Shown here: positions 7,229 through 14,511 of the stretch, piece after piece
How positions within the stretch are numbered: position 1 is the first letter of the stretch
Layout of the letters: every line of letters starts with the position of its first letter
Assembly (NCBI GenBank): GCA_034408875.1
Contig: JAWXCJ010000162.1
Span: forward strand, 1 to 18,602
Source: JANNHK01 sp034408875
GTDB lineage: Bacteria > Actinomycetota > Acidimicrobiia > IMCC26256 > PALSA-610
DNA: 18,602 nt
Direction of reading: 5' to 3'
Position numbers and translations under genes: made by a program
Notes under the pieces: generated by a model
What the model saw: only the letters and a program-made list of their open reading frames with translations
Told to the model about the DNA's origin: nothing
The model's database searches: none

Positions 7229-10200
7229 CACATCTCCAATTGCCTGCGGCGGTACAGGATGAACACCGTGCCGACGACGCCCATGATCATGAACATCAGT
7301 CCGACTGCGACGCCGGTCGAGTTGTTTTCCTTTTCTTTTTCCTTCGGCTTGTCGGCATCGTCGGCGGGCGCCGCAAGCGTCGTCGTCGTCGCTTTGGGCC
7401 GAGTCGTCGTGGTCGTGCGCGGCACAGGGCGTGTCGTCGACGTGGTCGACGAGGACGAGGTGGTTGTCAGCACCGGCGCCGGGGCGGTGGACGTCGTGCT
7501 CGTGGTGACCGTCGGGCGGCGGGGACCGATCGGCGTCGTCCTGCTCGCTGCGGCGTTGACGCGCACCGCCGCCGCGGCCGTGTTGTCGGAGTCGTCGGCG
7601 TCGAACGAGGCGGTCGCGGCGGTGGCGCGCACGCTGAGTGTGCCCGTGGCCGAAGCTCGCACCTGAATCTCGATGAGCGCCGATTCGTCGGCCGCGACGT
7701 CGGGCAGCTCGCAGATGGCTTCTTCGCGCGAATAGTCGCACCTTCCCCCGGCCGTTGTCGCCCGGGTGATGAGGTAGCCCGTGGTCGCGTGCACGACGAT
7801 GTCGCTGCCGAGCGCGGCACCCGGGCCGTTGTTGGCCACGACGAGGTCGACGTCGACGTCGTCGCCGACGCGGGCAGGACTCGGGGTTGCCGTCAGCGAA
7901 AGGCCGATGTCCGCGGCCGGCGCGACCGTGACCGCGAGCCGGCCCGTGGCCTGCGCCGAGCCGTCGCTGAGCGTGTACGTAACGTCGAGCGTGCCCACGA
8001 ACGAGTCTTCGGGAATGACCGTGACGTTGCCGCCGGCAGTGATCGACGCGCTGCCGCCCGTTTCCGACGTCGCCGCGATGACGCTCAGCGCGTCGCCTTC
8101 GATGTCGCTGTCGTTCGCGACGACGTCGACGGTCACGGTGGCCGCCTGGACGGTCGTCGCTCCGTCGTCGCGGGCGACGGGCGCGTCGTTCACCGATGTC
8201 ACTGCGACGGACCGGCCGGCAGTGCCACCGGGACCGCTCGGGTCGTACACGGTGATGGTGACCATCCGGCTCGCGGTCGACGGTTCCTGCGAGTCGTTTG
8301 CGAACACCACGCTGCGCAGGACCGTCTGGTACGTCGCCGGGCTCGCCGACCCGCTCAACGTGAGCACGCCGCTCGCGGCATCCCACGCGGCGCTGATGCC
8401 GCCCGCGCCGGTCGCCGACAACGCGTCGTGCCCGGTCGAGTACCCACCCGCGATCGTGACACGGGCCTGCGTGAGCGCGGCATCGTCGGCGTCGACGACT
8501 GCGAGCGCCGAGTCGAGGACGATCGGTGCGGCGTCTTCGACATACGTCGCGCTCCCGGACGACGTGGTCGTCGCGGGGAGGTCGTTGACGGGTACGACGG
8601 CAACGCTGCGTGAGACGGTGTTGCTCGGCGTGACTCCGTCGGTGACGGTGAAGGATACGGTCCTGGTGGTCGACGACGGCGCGTCGCTGGTGTTGGCGTA
8701 GGTGATGGAACGCACGGCGGTCTGGTAGCCGGCGACGCTCGCCGAACCCGAGAGCGTCATGGTGCCCATACCGGCCGACCACGATCCCGTGATGCCGGAT
8801 TGGTTCGTGAACGTGAGGACGTCTTCGCCGTTCCAATATCCGCTCGTGATGGCGACGGTCGCGCCACTCATCGACGCGTGGTCGATGTCGGCGAGCGTCA
8901 CTCCCCCGTCGACGACCGTGGGGCTGTTGTTCTCGGTATACGTGATCGAACCACCGGTCCCGGCCAGGACGGGCGCGTCGTTGACAGCGGTGACCGCGAT
9001 ACCCCGTGTCGCACCCGAACTCGGGTCCGCGCCGTCGTTCACGATAATCGTCACCGTACGGGCCGAGGTCGACAGCGCGTCGCTCGTGTTGACGTACGTG
9101 ATCGTCCGCAGCGCCGACTGGTACTGCGCGAGCGTGGCCGAACCCGTCAGGTTCATCGTGCCGGAGCCCGCCACCCACGCGCCCGAGATACCGGACTGGT
9201 TCGTGAACGCGAGCACGTCCTCGCCCGTCGCGTAGTTACCGGTGATCTGCACGGACGCGCCGGAAAGGTTGGCCGAGTCGACGTCGGCCGTGGTGATGCC
9301 GGCGTCGAGTACGACCGCCGCCGCGTTTTCGGTGTACGCGGCGCTGCCGCCCGTCGTGCCGACCGTCGGTGCGTCGTTCGCAGCCGTGACCGTGACCGTG
9401 CGGGTCGTCCCCGCACTCGGCGCGCTCCCGTCGTTCGCGATGAGGGTGACGGTCCGAACCGCGGTGGACGGGTTGTCACTTCCGTTCGCGTACGTCACGG
9501 CGCGGATCGCGGTTTGGTAGTCGGCGAGCGTCGCCGATCCGGTCAGCGTCATCGTGCCCGGACCCACCGCCCACGAACCGGTGATGCCGAGCTGATTCGT
9601 GAACGCGAGCACATCTTCGCCGCTCGCGTAGTTACCGGTGATTTGCAGCGTCGCGCTCGCGAGGTTGGCGTTGTCGATGTCGGCGGTGGTCGCACCGGCG
9701 TCGACCGCGACGGCGGAACCGTTCTCGACGAACGCCGCACTCCCGCCGCTCATCGTCGTCGTCGGGACGTCGTTGACCGGCACGATCGGAACCGTTGCCG
9801 TCGACGACGGCGAGTTGACGCTCGGGTTCGAGCCGTCGACCACGACGTAGTCGAACGACCCGGAGGTATCGCGATTCGCGGTCGGCGTGAACCGCAGGTC
9901 GACGACGCCACCCGCAAGCGTCAGCAACGAGCCGCCCGAGCCGAGACCGATCACCGAGCCGTCGCCCTGGGCGATCGTGCCGCCCGTGGCGGTCATGATG
10001 CGCACCTGCGTCGGCGCGGAGCCGTCGACGTCGGTGAGGGTGGGCGGCGTGAGCCGGATGTTGGCCGCGCCGGGGACACTGTCCTCCAGCACGTTGGCCG
10101 CTCCACCACCGGGGTTCGTCACAGTGGTCGCGCCGCCGGCTGCCGGCGCGTCGTTGACGGCCGTGATCGCGACGACACGGATCCCGCTGTCGGAGTTCCC

Positions 10201-11079
10201 CGGTGAGGTGAGGGTGAACGTCACGCTGCGCGGGAGCGTCGACGGGTTCTCGCTCGCGTTCGCGTACGTGATCGTGCGCAGCGCGGTCTGATAGTTGGCC
10301 GGCGTCGTCGTGCCCGACAGCGTCAACGTGCCCGAGACCGGAGCCCACACCCCGGTGATGCCGAGCTGGTCGGTGAACGCCAGTACGTCCTCACCGTTCA
10401 CGTAGTTGCCGGTGACCTGCACGGTCGCCCCGGTGATGTTGTGGTCGAGATCGACAACCGTGAGCGCAGAGTCGAGGACCGTCGCGGCCGCGCCTTCGGT
10501 GAACGCGAGCGATCCGCCGGTCGTCGTCACGTCGAGCGGATCGTCAACCGCCGTGACCGCGATGTCTCGCGTGGCGCTCCCACTCTCGGCGTTGGCGTCG
10601 GTGACCACGATCTGCACCGTGCGCGTCGACGTGCTCGGCGCGTCGCTCGTGTTCTGGTACGTCACGGACCGCAGTGCCGTCTGGTAGTCGGCCGCCGTCG
10701 TCGTACCGCTGAGGGTAAGAATGCCGGTGCCCGCGTTCCACGCCCCGGCAATGCCGAGCTGGTCACTGAACGCGAGGACGTCTTCGCCGTTCTGGTAGTT
10801 CGTGAGGATGCGCACAGTGGCGCCGAGAATCGGGTCCGCTTCGGGCTCGTTCAAGACGAGACCGCTGTCGACGGCCGTCGCGGCCGCGTTCTCGGTGTAG
10901 GCCAGGGCGCTGACGGTGGTCGTGACAGTCGGCGGAGCCGCCACACCTTCGGCGGACATGAGCAGGTAGACGCCGCCTGCGATCAGCAGGAAGAAGCCGA
11001 AGCGCCGGCGCCGACCCCCCGTGCCGGGCCCAGGGGCGGGCGCGACGCCGCGGCGCGTCCGCGCCACTCTCCGTCTCAC
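7228..11079 (-). CDS. Large repeat-rich cell-surface protein with C-terminal membrane anchor
   Basis: This 1283-residue protein starts with an Arg-rich segment and a hydrophobic helix (28-42) that serves as signal or anchor. Six cadherin/Ig-like repeats of about 131 residues follow (49-180, 181-311, 439-571, 572-702, 703-834, 835-967), each with GEDVLAFTNQ, a GTLTLSG-like strand, YQTALR.ITYAN and a VNDAP end. A different Ig/cadherin-like domain (312-438) separates repeats two and three. Next come a Big_9-like domain (968-1053), a DUF11/CARDB-like domain (1054-1177) with Cys1114 and Cys1123 as a possible disulfide, a Thr/Ser/Pro linker (1178-1235), a Lys/Glu patch, a membrane helix (1256-1275) and a short RRRQ tail. 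There is no LPXTG motif. It is probably a stalk or adhesin displayed outside the cell. It begins 25 bases after the YhhN gene; the upstream ribosome site is weak, and a second GTG four codons in is possible. Confidence 0.9.
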   Translation of the reverse strand: MRRRVARTRRGVAPAPGPGTGGRRRRFGFFLLIAGGVYLLMSAEGVAAPPTVTTTVSALAYTENAAATAVDSGLVLNEPEADPILGATVRILTNYQNGEDVLAFSDQLGIAGAWNAGTGILTLSGTTTAADYQTALRSVTYQNTSDAPSTSTRTVQIVVTDANAESGSATRDIAVTAVDDPLDVTTTGGSLAFTEGAAATVLDSALTVVDLDHNITGATVQVTGNYVNGEDVLAFTDQLGITGVWAPVSGTLTLSGTTTPANYQTALRTITYANASENPSTLPRSVTFTLTSPGNSDSGIRVVAITAVNDAPAAGGATTVTNPGGGAANVLEDSVPGAANIRLTPPTLTDVDGSAPTQVRIMTATGGTIAQGDGSVIGLGSGGSLLTLAGGVVDLRFTPTANRDTSGSFDYVVVDGSNPSVNSPSSTATVPIVPVNDVPTTTMSGGSAAFVENGSAVAVDAGATTADIDNANLASATLQITGNYASGEDVLAFTNQLGITGSWAVGPGTMTLTGSATLADYQTAIRAVTYANGSDNPSTAVRTVTLIANDGSAPSAGTTRTVTVTAANDAPTVGTTGGSAAYTENAAAVVLDAGITTADVDSANLSGASVQITGNYATGEDVLAFTNQSGISGAWVAGSGTMNLTGSATLAQYQSALRTITYVNTSDALSTSARTVTIIVNDGADPSSGATRGIAVTAVNDAPVLAGTGGSITYTENNSPTVVDGGVTLADIDHASMSGATVAITSGYWNGEDVLTFTNQSGITGSWSAGMGTMTLSGSASVAGYQTAVRSITYANTSDAPSSTTRTVSFTVTDGVTPSNTVSRSVAVVPVNDLPATTTSSGSATYVEDAAPIVLDSALAVVDADDAALTQARVTIAGGYSTGHDALSATGAGGISAAWDAASGVLTLSGSASPATYQTVLRSVVFANDSQEPSTASRMVTITVYDPSGPGGTAGRSVAVTSVNDAPVARDDGATTVQAATVTVDVVANDSDIEGDALSVIAATSETGGSASITAGGNVTVIPEDSFVGTLDVTYTLSDGSAQATGRLAVTVAPAADIGLSLTATPSPARVGDDVDVDLVVANNGPGAALGSDIVVHATTGYLITRATTAGGRCDYSREEAICELPDVAADESALIEIQVRASATGTLSVRATAATASFDADDSDNTAAAAVRVNAAASRTTPIGPRRPTVTTSTTSTAPAPVLTTTSSSSTTSTTRPVPRTTTTTRPKATTTTLAAPADDADKPKEKEKENNSTGVAVGLMFMIMGVVGTVFILYRRRQLEM
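8179..10935 (-). repeat. Six cadherin/Ig-like protein repeats of about 131 residues
   Basis: The copies occupy 10540-10935, 10147-10539, 9367-9765, 8974-9366, 8578-8973 and 8179-8577, with a non-repeat domain at 9766-10146. The third and fourth copies look most alike. The last is the most diverged: its GEDVLAF core has become GHDALSA. The periodicity is at the protein level, and DNA identity between copies is only partial. Confidence 0.85.
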
Positions 11080-11104
11080 CCGACCTGATCGGCCGCTCCG
11101 AGCG

Positions 11105-11746
11105 CTACTCCAGCAGGGAGAGCACCAGGAATAACTGGCCCAGGTGGTAGGTGACCATGATCGTCACCGACATCCACGGCCGGCTACGGACAAACCGGTC
11201 CCAGGCAATGAGGCTGTCGGAGCCGGCAAACACGACCGCCCCGACACCGGCCACCGCATTGCCCGAGGCCAGGGCGCTGACGACCATGGCCGAGATCACC
11301 CCAACGTACGCCGCGACGGGGCCCACGTCGCCCCGTGGGCCGGCCTCCCGCACCGCCCGCAGGATCCGGAACGCGACCGGAGCCAGGACCGCCGACACGA
11401 ACACGGCGCTCACCACGAGCGAAGTCGCCGCCGGCGGATCGGTCCAGAACCCGGCGACGTAACAGAGGTGCGCGACGAGGAACGCGGCCAGGCCCGCGAT
11501 GAACCGGGCCGGGAACAGGAGAAAGACGTCACCCGCGAGTGAGAAGACGAGCGCGGCGACGAACCACACCCGGCGGTCGCCCTCGCCCGCAGCGGGGTCG
11601 AGCGTGGCCGCAGCGACGATGAGCGCGACCAGCGTGGCCGGCTTACAGATGACCTCGAGCCGGCGGTCGTCGCGCAGGCGACTCCACCAGTCGCCTGCGG
11701 CGAAGGGAATCGCGACGACGAGCGCGATCGTGGCAGCGGCCGTCAC
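11105..11746 (-). CDS. YhhN family membrane protein (lysoplasmalogenase-like)
   Basis: This 213-residue, very hydrophobic protein has about eight predicted membrane segments and the YhhN/TMEM86 signatures: CKPATL (34-39), FSLAGDVFLLFP (68-79), FIAGLAAFLVAHLCY (82-96), FAGSDSLIAWDRF (173-185) and TYHLGQ (199-204). The studied animal homologue TMEM86B hydrolyses the vinyl-ether bond of lysoplasmalogens; the bacterial role is less clear. I chose GTG 11746, where the hydrophobic region starts. Open frame further upstream only reads through the divergent VOC gene on the opposite strand. It is 57 bases from that gene and 25 bases upstream of the surface protein gene on its own strand, so it may head the surface operon. 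The family is confident; the activity is inferred. Confidence 0.88.
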   Translation of the reverse strand: MTAAATIALVVAIPFAAGDWWSRLRDDRRLEVICKPATLVALIVAAATLDPAAGEGDRRVWFVAALVFSLAGDVFLLFPARFIAGLAAFLVAHLCYVAGFWTDPPAATSLVVSAVFVSAVLAPVAFRILRAVREAGPRGDVGPVAAYVGVISAMVVSALASGNAVAGVGAVVFAGSDSLIAWDRFVRSRPWMSVTIMVTYHLGQLFLVLSLLE

Positions 11747-11784
11747 AGGCGTATCCGCGCCGCGGCGGCCGCGTCGTTGCGCTC

Positions 11785-11794
11785 GAGGTGGGAG
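11785..11794 (+). promoter_or_regulatory. Ribosome binding site deciding the VOC start
   Basis: GAGGTGGGAG ends nine bases before the ATG at 11804. This favours 11804 over the in-frame TTG at 11777, which would put the site inside the coding region and add nine residues not typical of the family. Confidence 0.6.
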
Positions 11795-11803
11795 ACTTCG
11801 GCC

Positions 11804-12319
11804 ATGGCGTTCCATCATGTCGCAATCGCGACCCGCGACCTCGACGCAACGCACCGGTTCTACACCGAGGCGATGGGTTTTCAGCTCGTACGGGTCGAAG
11901 CCGTTCCGACCGAGAAGGAGCCGGGCTGGGCCAAGCACCTGTTCTACGACACCGGCAACGGCCAGATGCTGGCGATCTGGGATATCCACGACGACTCGAT
12001 CGACGACTACCGCACCGACATCTCGACGGGCCTCGGCCTGCCGATCTTCATCAACCACATCGCGTTCGACGCGCAGGGCCTCGACGACCTCGACGCCAAG
12101 AAGAGCCGGTGGCTCGAGCAGGGCCACGACGTCATGGCGGCCGACCACGGCTGGTGCACATCGGTCTACACCGTCGACCCCAACGGCATACTGGTCGAGT
12201 TCTGCGCGACGACCCGCGAGTTCACCGGCGACGATCACCGTGAAGCGCTGGAACTCCTGCACGCGCAGGCTCCGAACATCAAGTCCGGCCCCGACCCCGA
12301 GTTCTTCAAGGCGGAGTGA
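11804..12319 (+). CDS. VOC family (glyoxalase/dioxygenase fold) protein
   Basis: This 171-residue protein has two beta-alpha-beta-beta-beta modules of the vicinal oxygen chelate fold. The first starts FHHVAIATRDLDATHRFY (3-20) and the second FINHIAFDA (82-90), ending DPNGILVEFC (125-134). His5, His85 and Glu132 stand where the metal ligands of this superfamily sit, so metal-dependent catalysis is plausible: isomerase, lyase or dioxygenase. It has a good ribosome binding site and is the first gene of a compact operon, ending six bases before the acyl-CoA dehydrogenase start. The reaction cannot be read from sequence. Partnership with an acyl-CoA dehydrogenase and an LLM enzyme suggests breakdown of a small organic acid or its CoA ester. 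Confidence 0.85.
   Translation: MAFHHVAIATRDLDATHRFYTEAMGFQLVRVEAVPTEKEPGWAKHLFYDTGNGQMLAIWDIHDDSIDDYRTDISTGLGLPIFINHIAFDAQGLDDLDAKKSRWLEQGHDVMAADHGWCTSVYTVDPNGILVEFCATTREFTGDDHREALELLHAQAPNIKSGPDPEFFKAE
12310..12316 (+). promoter_or_regulatory. Ribosome binding site of the acyl-CoA dehydrogenase gene
   Basis: GGCGGAG lies nine bases before the ATG at 12326 and inside the last codons of the VOC gene, so the two genes are probably translated from one message. Confidence 0.5.
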
Positions 12320-12325
12320 TCATTC

Positions 12326-13549
12326 ATGGATTTTGCACCGAACGAGCGATCCGAGGAGCTGAAGGCCAAGCTCATCGACTTCAACGAGAACTTCGTGCTC
12401 CCGGCCGAGCCGATCTACCGGGGTCAGCGTGCCGACTCGGGTGACCCGCATTTCGCCCCGCCGGTGATGGAGGAACTGAAGACCGAGGCCCGCAAGCGCG
12501 GCCTGTGGAACATGTTCATGCCCGACGACGAGTATGGCGTCGGGTTGACGAACCTCGACTACGCGCCGCTGTGCGAAGTGATGGGCGGGTCCGCGCTGCT
12601 GTCGGAGTCGACGAACTGCTCGGCGCCCGACACCGGAAACATGGAAATCCTCGTGCAGTTCGGGACGCCGCTCCAGCAGGAGCAGTGGCTCCAGCCGCTG
12701 CTTGACGGCGAGATCCGCTCGTGCTTTGCGATGACGGAGCCATGGGTGGCGTCGTCGAACGCGCTCAACATCTCGAGCCGCATCGAGCGCGACGGCGACG
12801 ACTACGTCGTCAACGGGCACAAGTGGTTCACGAGCGGCGCGCTCGACCCGCGCTGCAAGGTCGCGGTGTTCATGGGCGCAACCGACCCCGACGCCGACCC
12901 GTACCACCGGCAGTCGATGATCCTCGTGCCGATGGACGCGCCGGGTGTCACGGTCACACGCGGGCTGCCCGTGTTCGGGCACTCCGAGGGCGGCGGGCAC
13001 GGCGACACCCTCTGGGAGAACGTACGCGTCCCCAAGGAGAACCTGCTCGGAGAGGAAGGCAGCGGGTTCGCAATCGCGCAGGCCCGCCTCGGTCCCGGCC
13101 GCATCCACCACTGCATGCGCGCGATCGGCCTGGCCGAGAAAGCCTTGCAACTCATGTGCGAACGGGCCCAGTCCCGCGTGGCGTGGGGCAAGCCACTCGC
13201 CGACGAGGGCGTCGTACGCGAACGCATCGCCGAGTCGCGCATGGAGATCGAGCAGACCCGCCTGCTCACACTCAAGGCCGCGTGGATGATGGATACGGTC
13301 GGCAAGAAGGCGGCCCGCATGGAGATCGCGGCGATCAAGGTGATCGCGGCCCGGCTCGCGACGACGGTGATCGACCGGGCGATCCAACTCTTCGGCGGTG
13401 CGGGCGTCACCGACGACTGGCCGCTCGCGGCAATGTACGCGCACGCACGCACGTTGCATCTCGTCGACGGTCCCGACGAAGTGCACATGCGCCAGATCGC
13501 GCGCGGCGAACTCGGCAAGTACGAGCACCTCCGCCCCGCCGGGTTCTGA
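12326..13549 (+). CDS. Acyl-CoA dehydrogenase family protein (ACAD10/11-like)
   Basis: This 407-residue flavoenzyme has the full acyl-CoA dehydrogenase layout: an N-terminal helical domain to about 130, the FAD-contacting CFAMTEPWVASSNA (133-146), NGHKWFTSGA (163-172), and a C-terminal helical domain with RIHHCMRAIGLAEKAL (259-274), SRVAWGKPLA (283-292) and IQLFGGAGV (353-361). The C-terminal active-site segment reads LVDGPDEVHMRQIAR (379-393). Where MCAD-type enzymes have the catalytic Glu of YEGT this has Asp381, and the alternative Glu position used by isovaleryl-CoA dehydrogenase appears to be Gly258. This pattern recalls the ACAD10/11-like branch, so the substrate may be unusual. It is soluble and would pass electrons to ETF. 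It is the middle gene of a three-gene operon and is followed 18 bases later by the LLM gene. Confidence 0.92.
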   Translation: MDFAPNERSEELKAKLIDFNENFVLPAEPIYRGQRADSGDPHFAPPVMEELKTEARKRGLWNMFMPDDEYGVGLTNLDYAPLCEVMGGSALLSESTNCSAPDTGNMEILVQFGTPLQQEQWLQPLLDGEIRSCFAMTEPWVASSNALNISSRIERDGDDYVVNGHKWFTSGALDPRCKVAVFMGATDPDADPYHRQSMILVPMDAPGVTVTRGLPVFGHSEGGGHGDTLWENVRVPKENLLGEEGSGFAIAQARLGPGRIHHCMRAIGLAEKALQLMCERAQSRVAWGKPLADEGVVRERIAESRMEIEQTRLLTLKAAWMMDTVGKKAARMEIAAIKVIAARLATTVIDRAIQLFGGAGVTDDWPLAAMYAHARTLHLVDGPDEVHMRQIARGELGKYEHLRPAGF

Positions 13550-13567
13550 GCGAAGGCGCAAGAAATC

Positions 13568-14458
13568 ATGAAAGTTCGGGTGGGGTTCGGCCTCGGGAAC
13601 CTGCGGCCGCTCGATGGTGAGCGGCTGGGCGCGCTGGCCGAGGGTATGGAGCGGCACGGGTTCGACTCGCTGTGGTTGTCGGAGCGCATCAGCGGACCCG
13701 CGCCCGACCCGGTGCTGGGGCTCACCTACGCGGCGGCGCGCACGTCGAAGATCAAGCTCGGTACGAGCGTGTCGGTGCTGCCGGGCCGGAGCCCGGCGCT
13801 GGTCGCAAAGGAGTGGGCAACACTCGACATGCTCTCGGGCGGGCGGGCGCTGCCCGCGTTCGGCCTCGGAATCGTGCATCCGGTCGAGCAGCAGGCGTTC
13901 GGTGTTGCGCGCGGCGACCGCGCCTCGATGTTCGACGAAGCGCTACCGCTGCTGCGCCGGTTGTGGAGCGAGGACTCGGTCGACCACGACGGCCGCTGGT
14001 ACCACTACGAGGGCATGTCGGTGTTGCCGAAGCCGGCACATCCGCTCGACGTATGGCTCGGCGGGAAGGCCCCGTCCGAACTCCGGCGCGTCGGCCGCCT
14101 CGGCGACGGCTGGCTCGCGTCGTTCACCACCGCCGAGCAGTGCGCGACCGCGAAGGTCGCGATCGACGAGGCGGCGTCGGCCGCGGGACGCGAAATCGAC
14201 CCGGAACACTTCGGCGTGATGGTGCTCTACACGCACGAGGAGATACCCGAACCGTTCCGTCAGCTCATCAGTGCCCGCAACCCCGACGCCGACATCTCCC
14301 ACGTGGTCGCGCGCGGCTGGCCCGCGGTACGCGAACTCTGCGAGGGCTACGTCGCGGCCGGCTTCTCCAAGCTGGTCCTCGTCCCCCTCATGGAGCCGAA
14401 GGACTGGGACACCGAACTCGCCACCGGCGCCACCGAGGTCCTCCCCATCCAGACCTGA
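13568..14458 (+). CDS. LLM class flavin-dependent oxidoreductase (probably F420- or FMN-dependent)
   Basis: The 296-residue protein has the luciferase-like TIM-barrel pattern: GFGLGNLRP near the N-terminus (6-14), an EGMERHGFDSLWLSER segment (25-40), IKLGTSVSVLPGRSP (62-76), LSGGRALPAFGLG (89-101), a central SEDSVDHDGRWYHYEG region (134-149) and LDVWLGGKAP (160-169). In actinobacteria such proteins often use F420, but FMN cannot be excluded. No signal peptide is present. It closes the VOC-acyl-CoA dehydrogenase operon with an 18-base gap containing a weak GAAGG-type ribosome site. A perfect hairpin begins two bases after its stop codon. The family is sure; substrate and cofactor are inferred. 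Confidence 0.9.
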   Translation: MKVRVGFGLGNLRPLDGERLGALAEGMERHGFDSLWLSERISGPAPDPVLGLTYAAARTSKIKLGTSVSVLPGRSPALVAKEWATLDMLSGGRALPAFGLGIVHPVEQQAFGVARGDRASMFDEALPLLRRLWSEDSVDHDGRWYHYEGMSVLPKPAHPLDVWLGGKAPSELRRVGRLGDGWLASFTTAEQCATAKVAIDEAASAAGREIDPEHFGVMVLYTHEEIPEPFRQLISARNPDADISHVVARGWPAVRELCEGYVAAGFSKLVLVPLMEPKDWDTELATGATEVLPIQT

Positions 14459-14460
14459 CC

Positions 14461-14511
14461 CAGGGATGCGTCGATAGCCCACACGTGGTGTGGGCTATCG
14501 ACGCATCCCTG
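14461..14511. terminator. Perfect 24-bp inverted repeat, likely bidirectional terminator
   Basis: Arms 14461-14484 and 14488-14511 are exact reverse complements around a three-base GTG centre. The left arm begins CAGGGATGCGTCGATAGCCC. It begins two bases after the LLM stop and ends directly at the stop codon of the convergent M23 gene, so it fills the intergenic space. Neither side has a T-run, but such a stem could stop transcripts from both directions. A repeat-family or protein-binding role is an alternative. Confidence 0.75.

Noticed and set aside
7325..7350. T-rich tract in otherwise GC-rich DNA, resembling a terminator tail
   Set aside because: It encodes the Lys/Glu-rich patch before the last membrane helix of the surface protein, and no stem precedes it on either strand.
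7229..9178. Upstream extension of the HDOD reading frame on the minus strand (open from 9178)
   Set aside because: It is Arg/His-rich low-complexity sequence overlapping the repeat protein in another frame. The HDOD domain is complete from the ATG at 7228.
7150..10206. Two long plus-strand open frames (7150-8613 and 8800-10206) opposite the surface protein
   Set aside because: They are Arg/Val/Asp-rich shadows of the repeat gene with no domain or plausible start. The minus-strand frame has clear repeats and membrane anchors.
8179..10935. Regular periodicity that might be taken for a CRISPR or DNA satellite
   Set aside because: The period of about 393 bases lies inside one open frame and conservation is at protein level.
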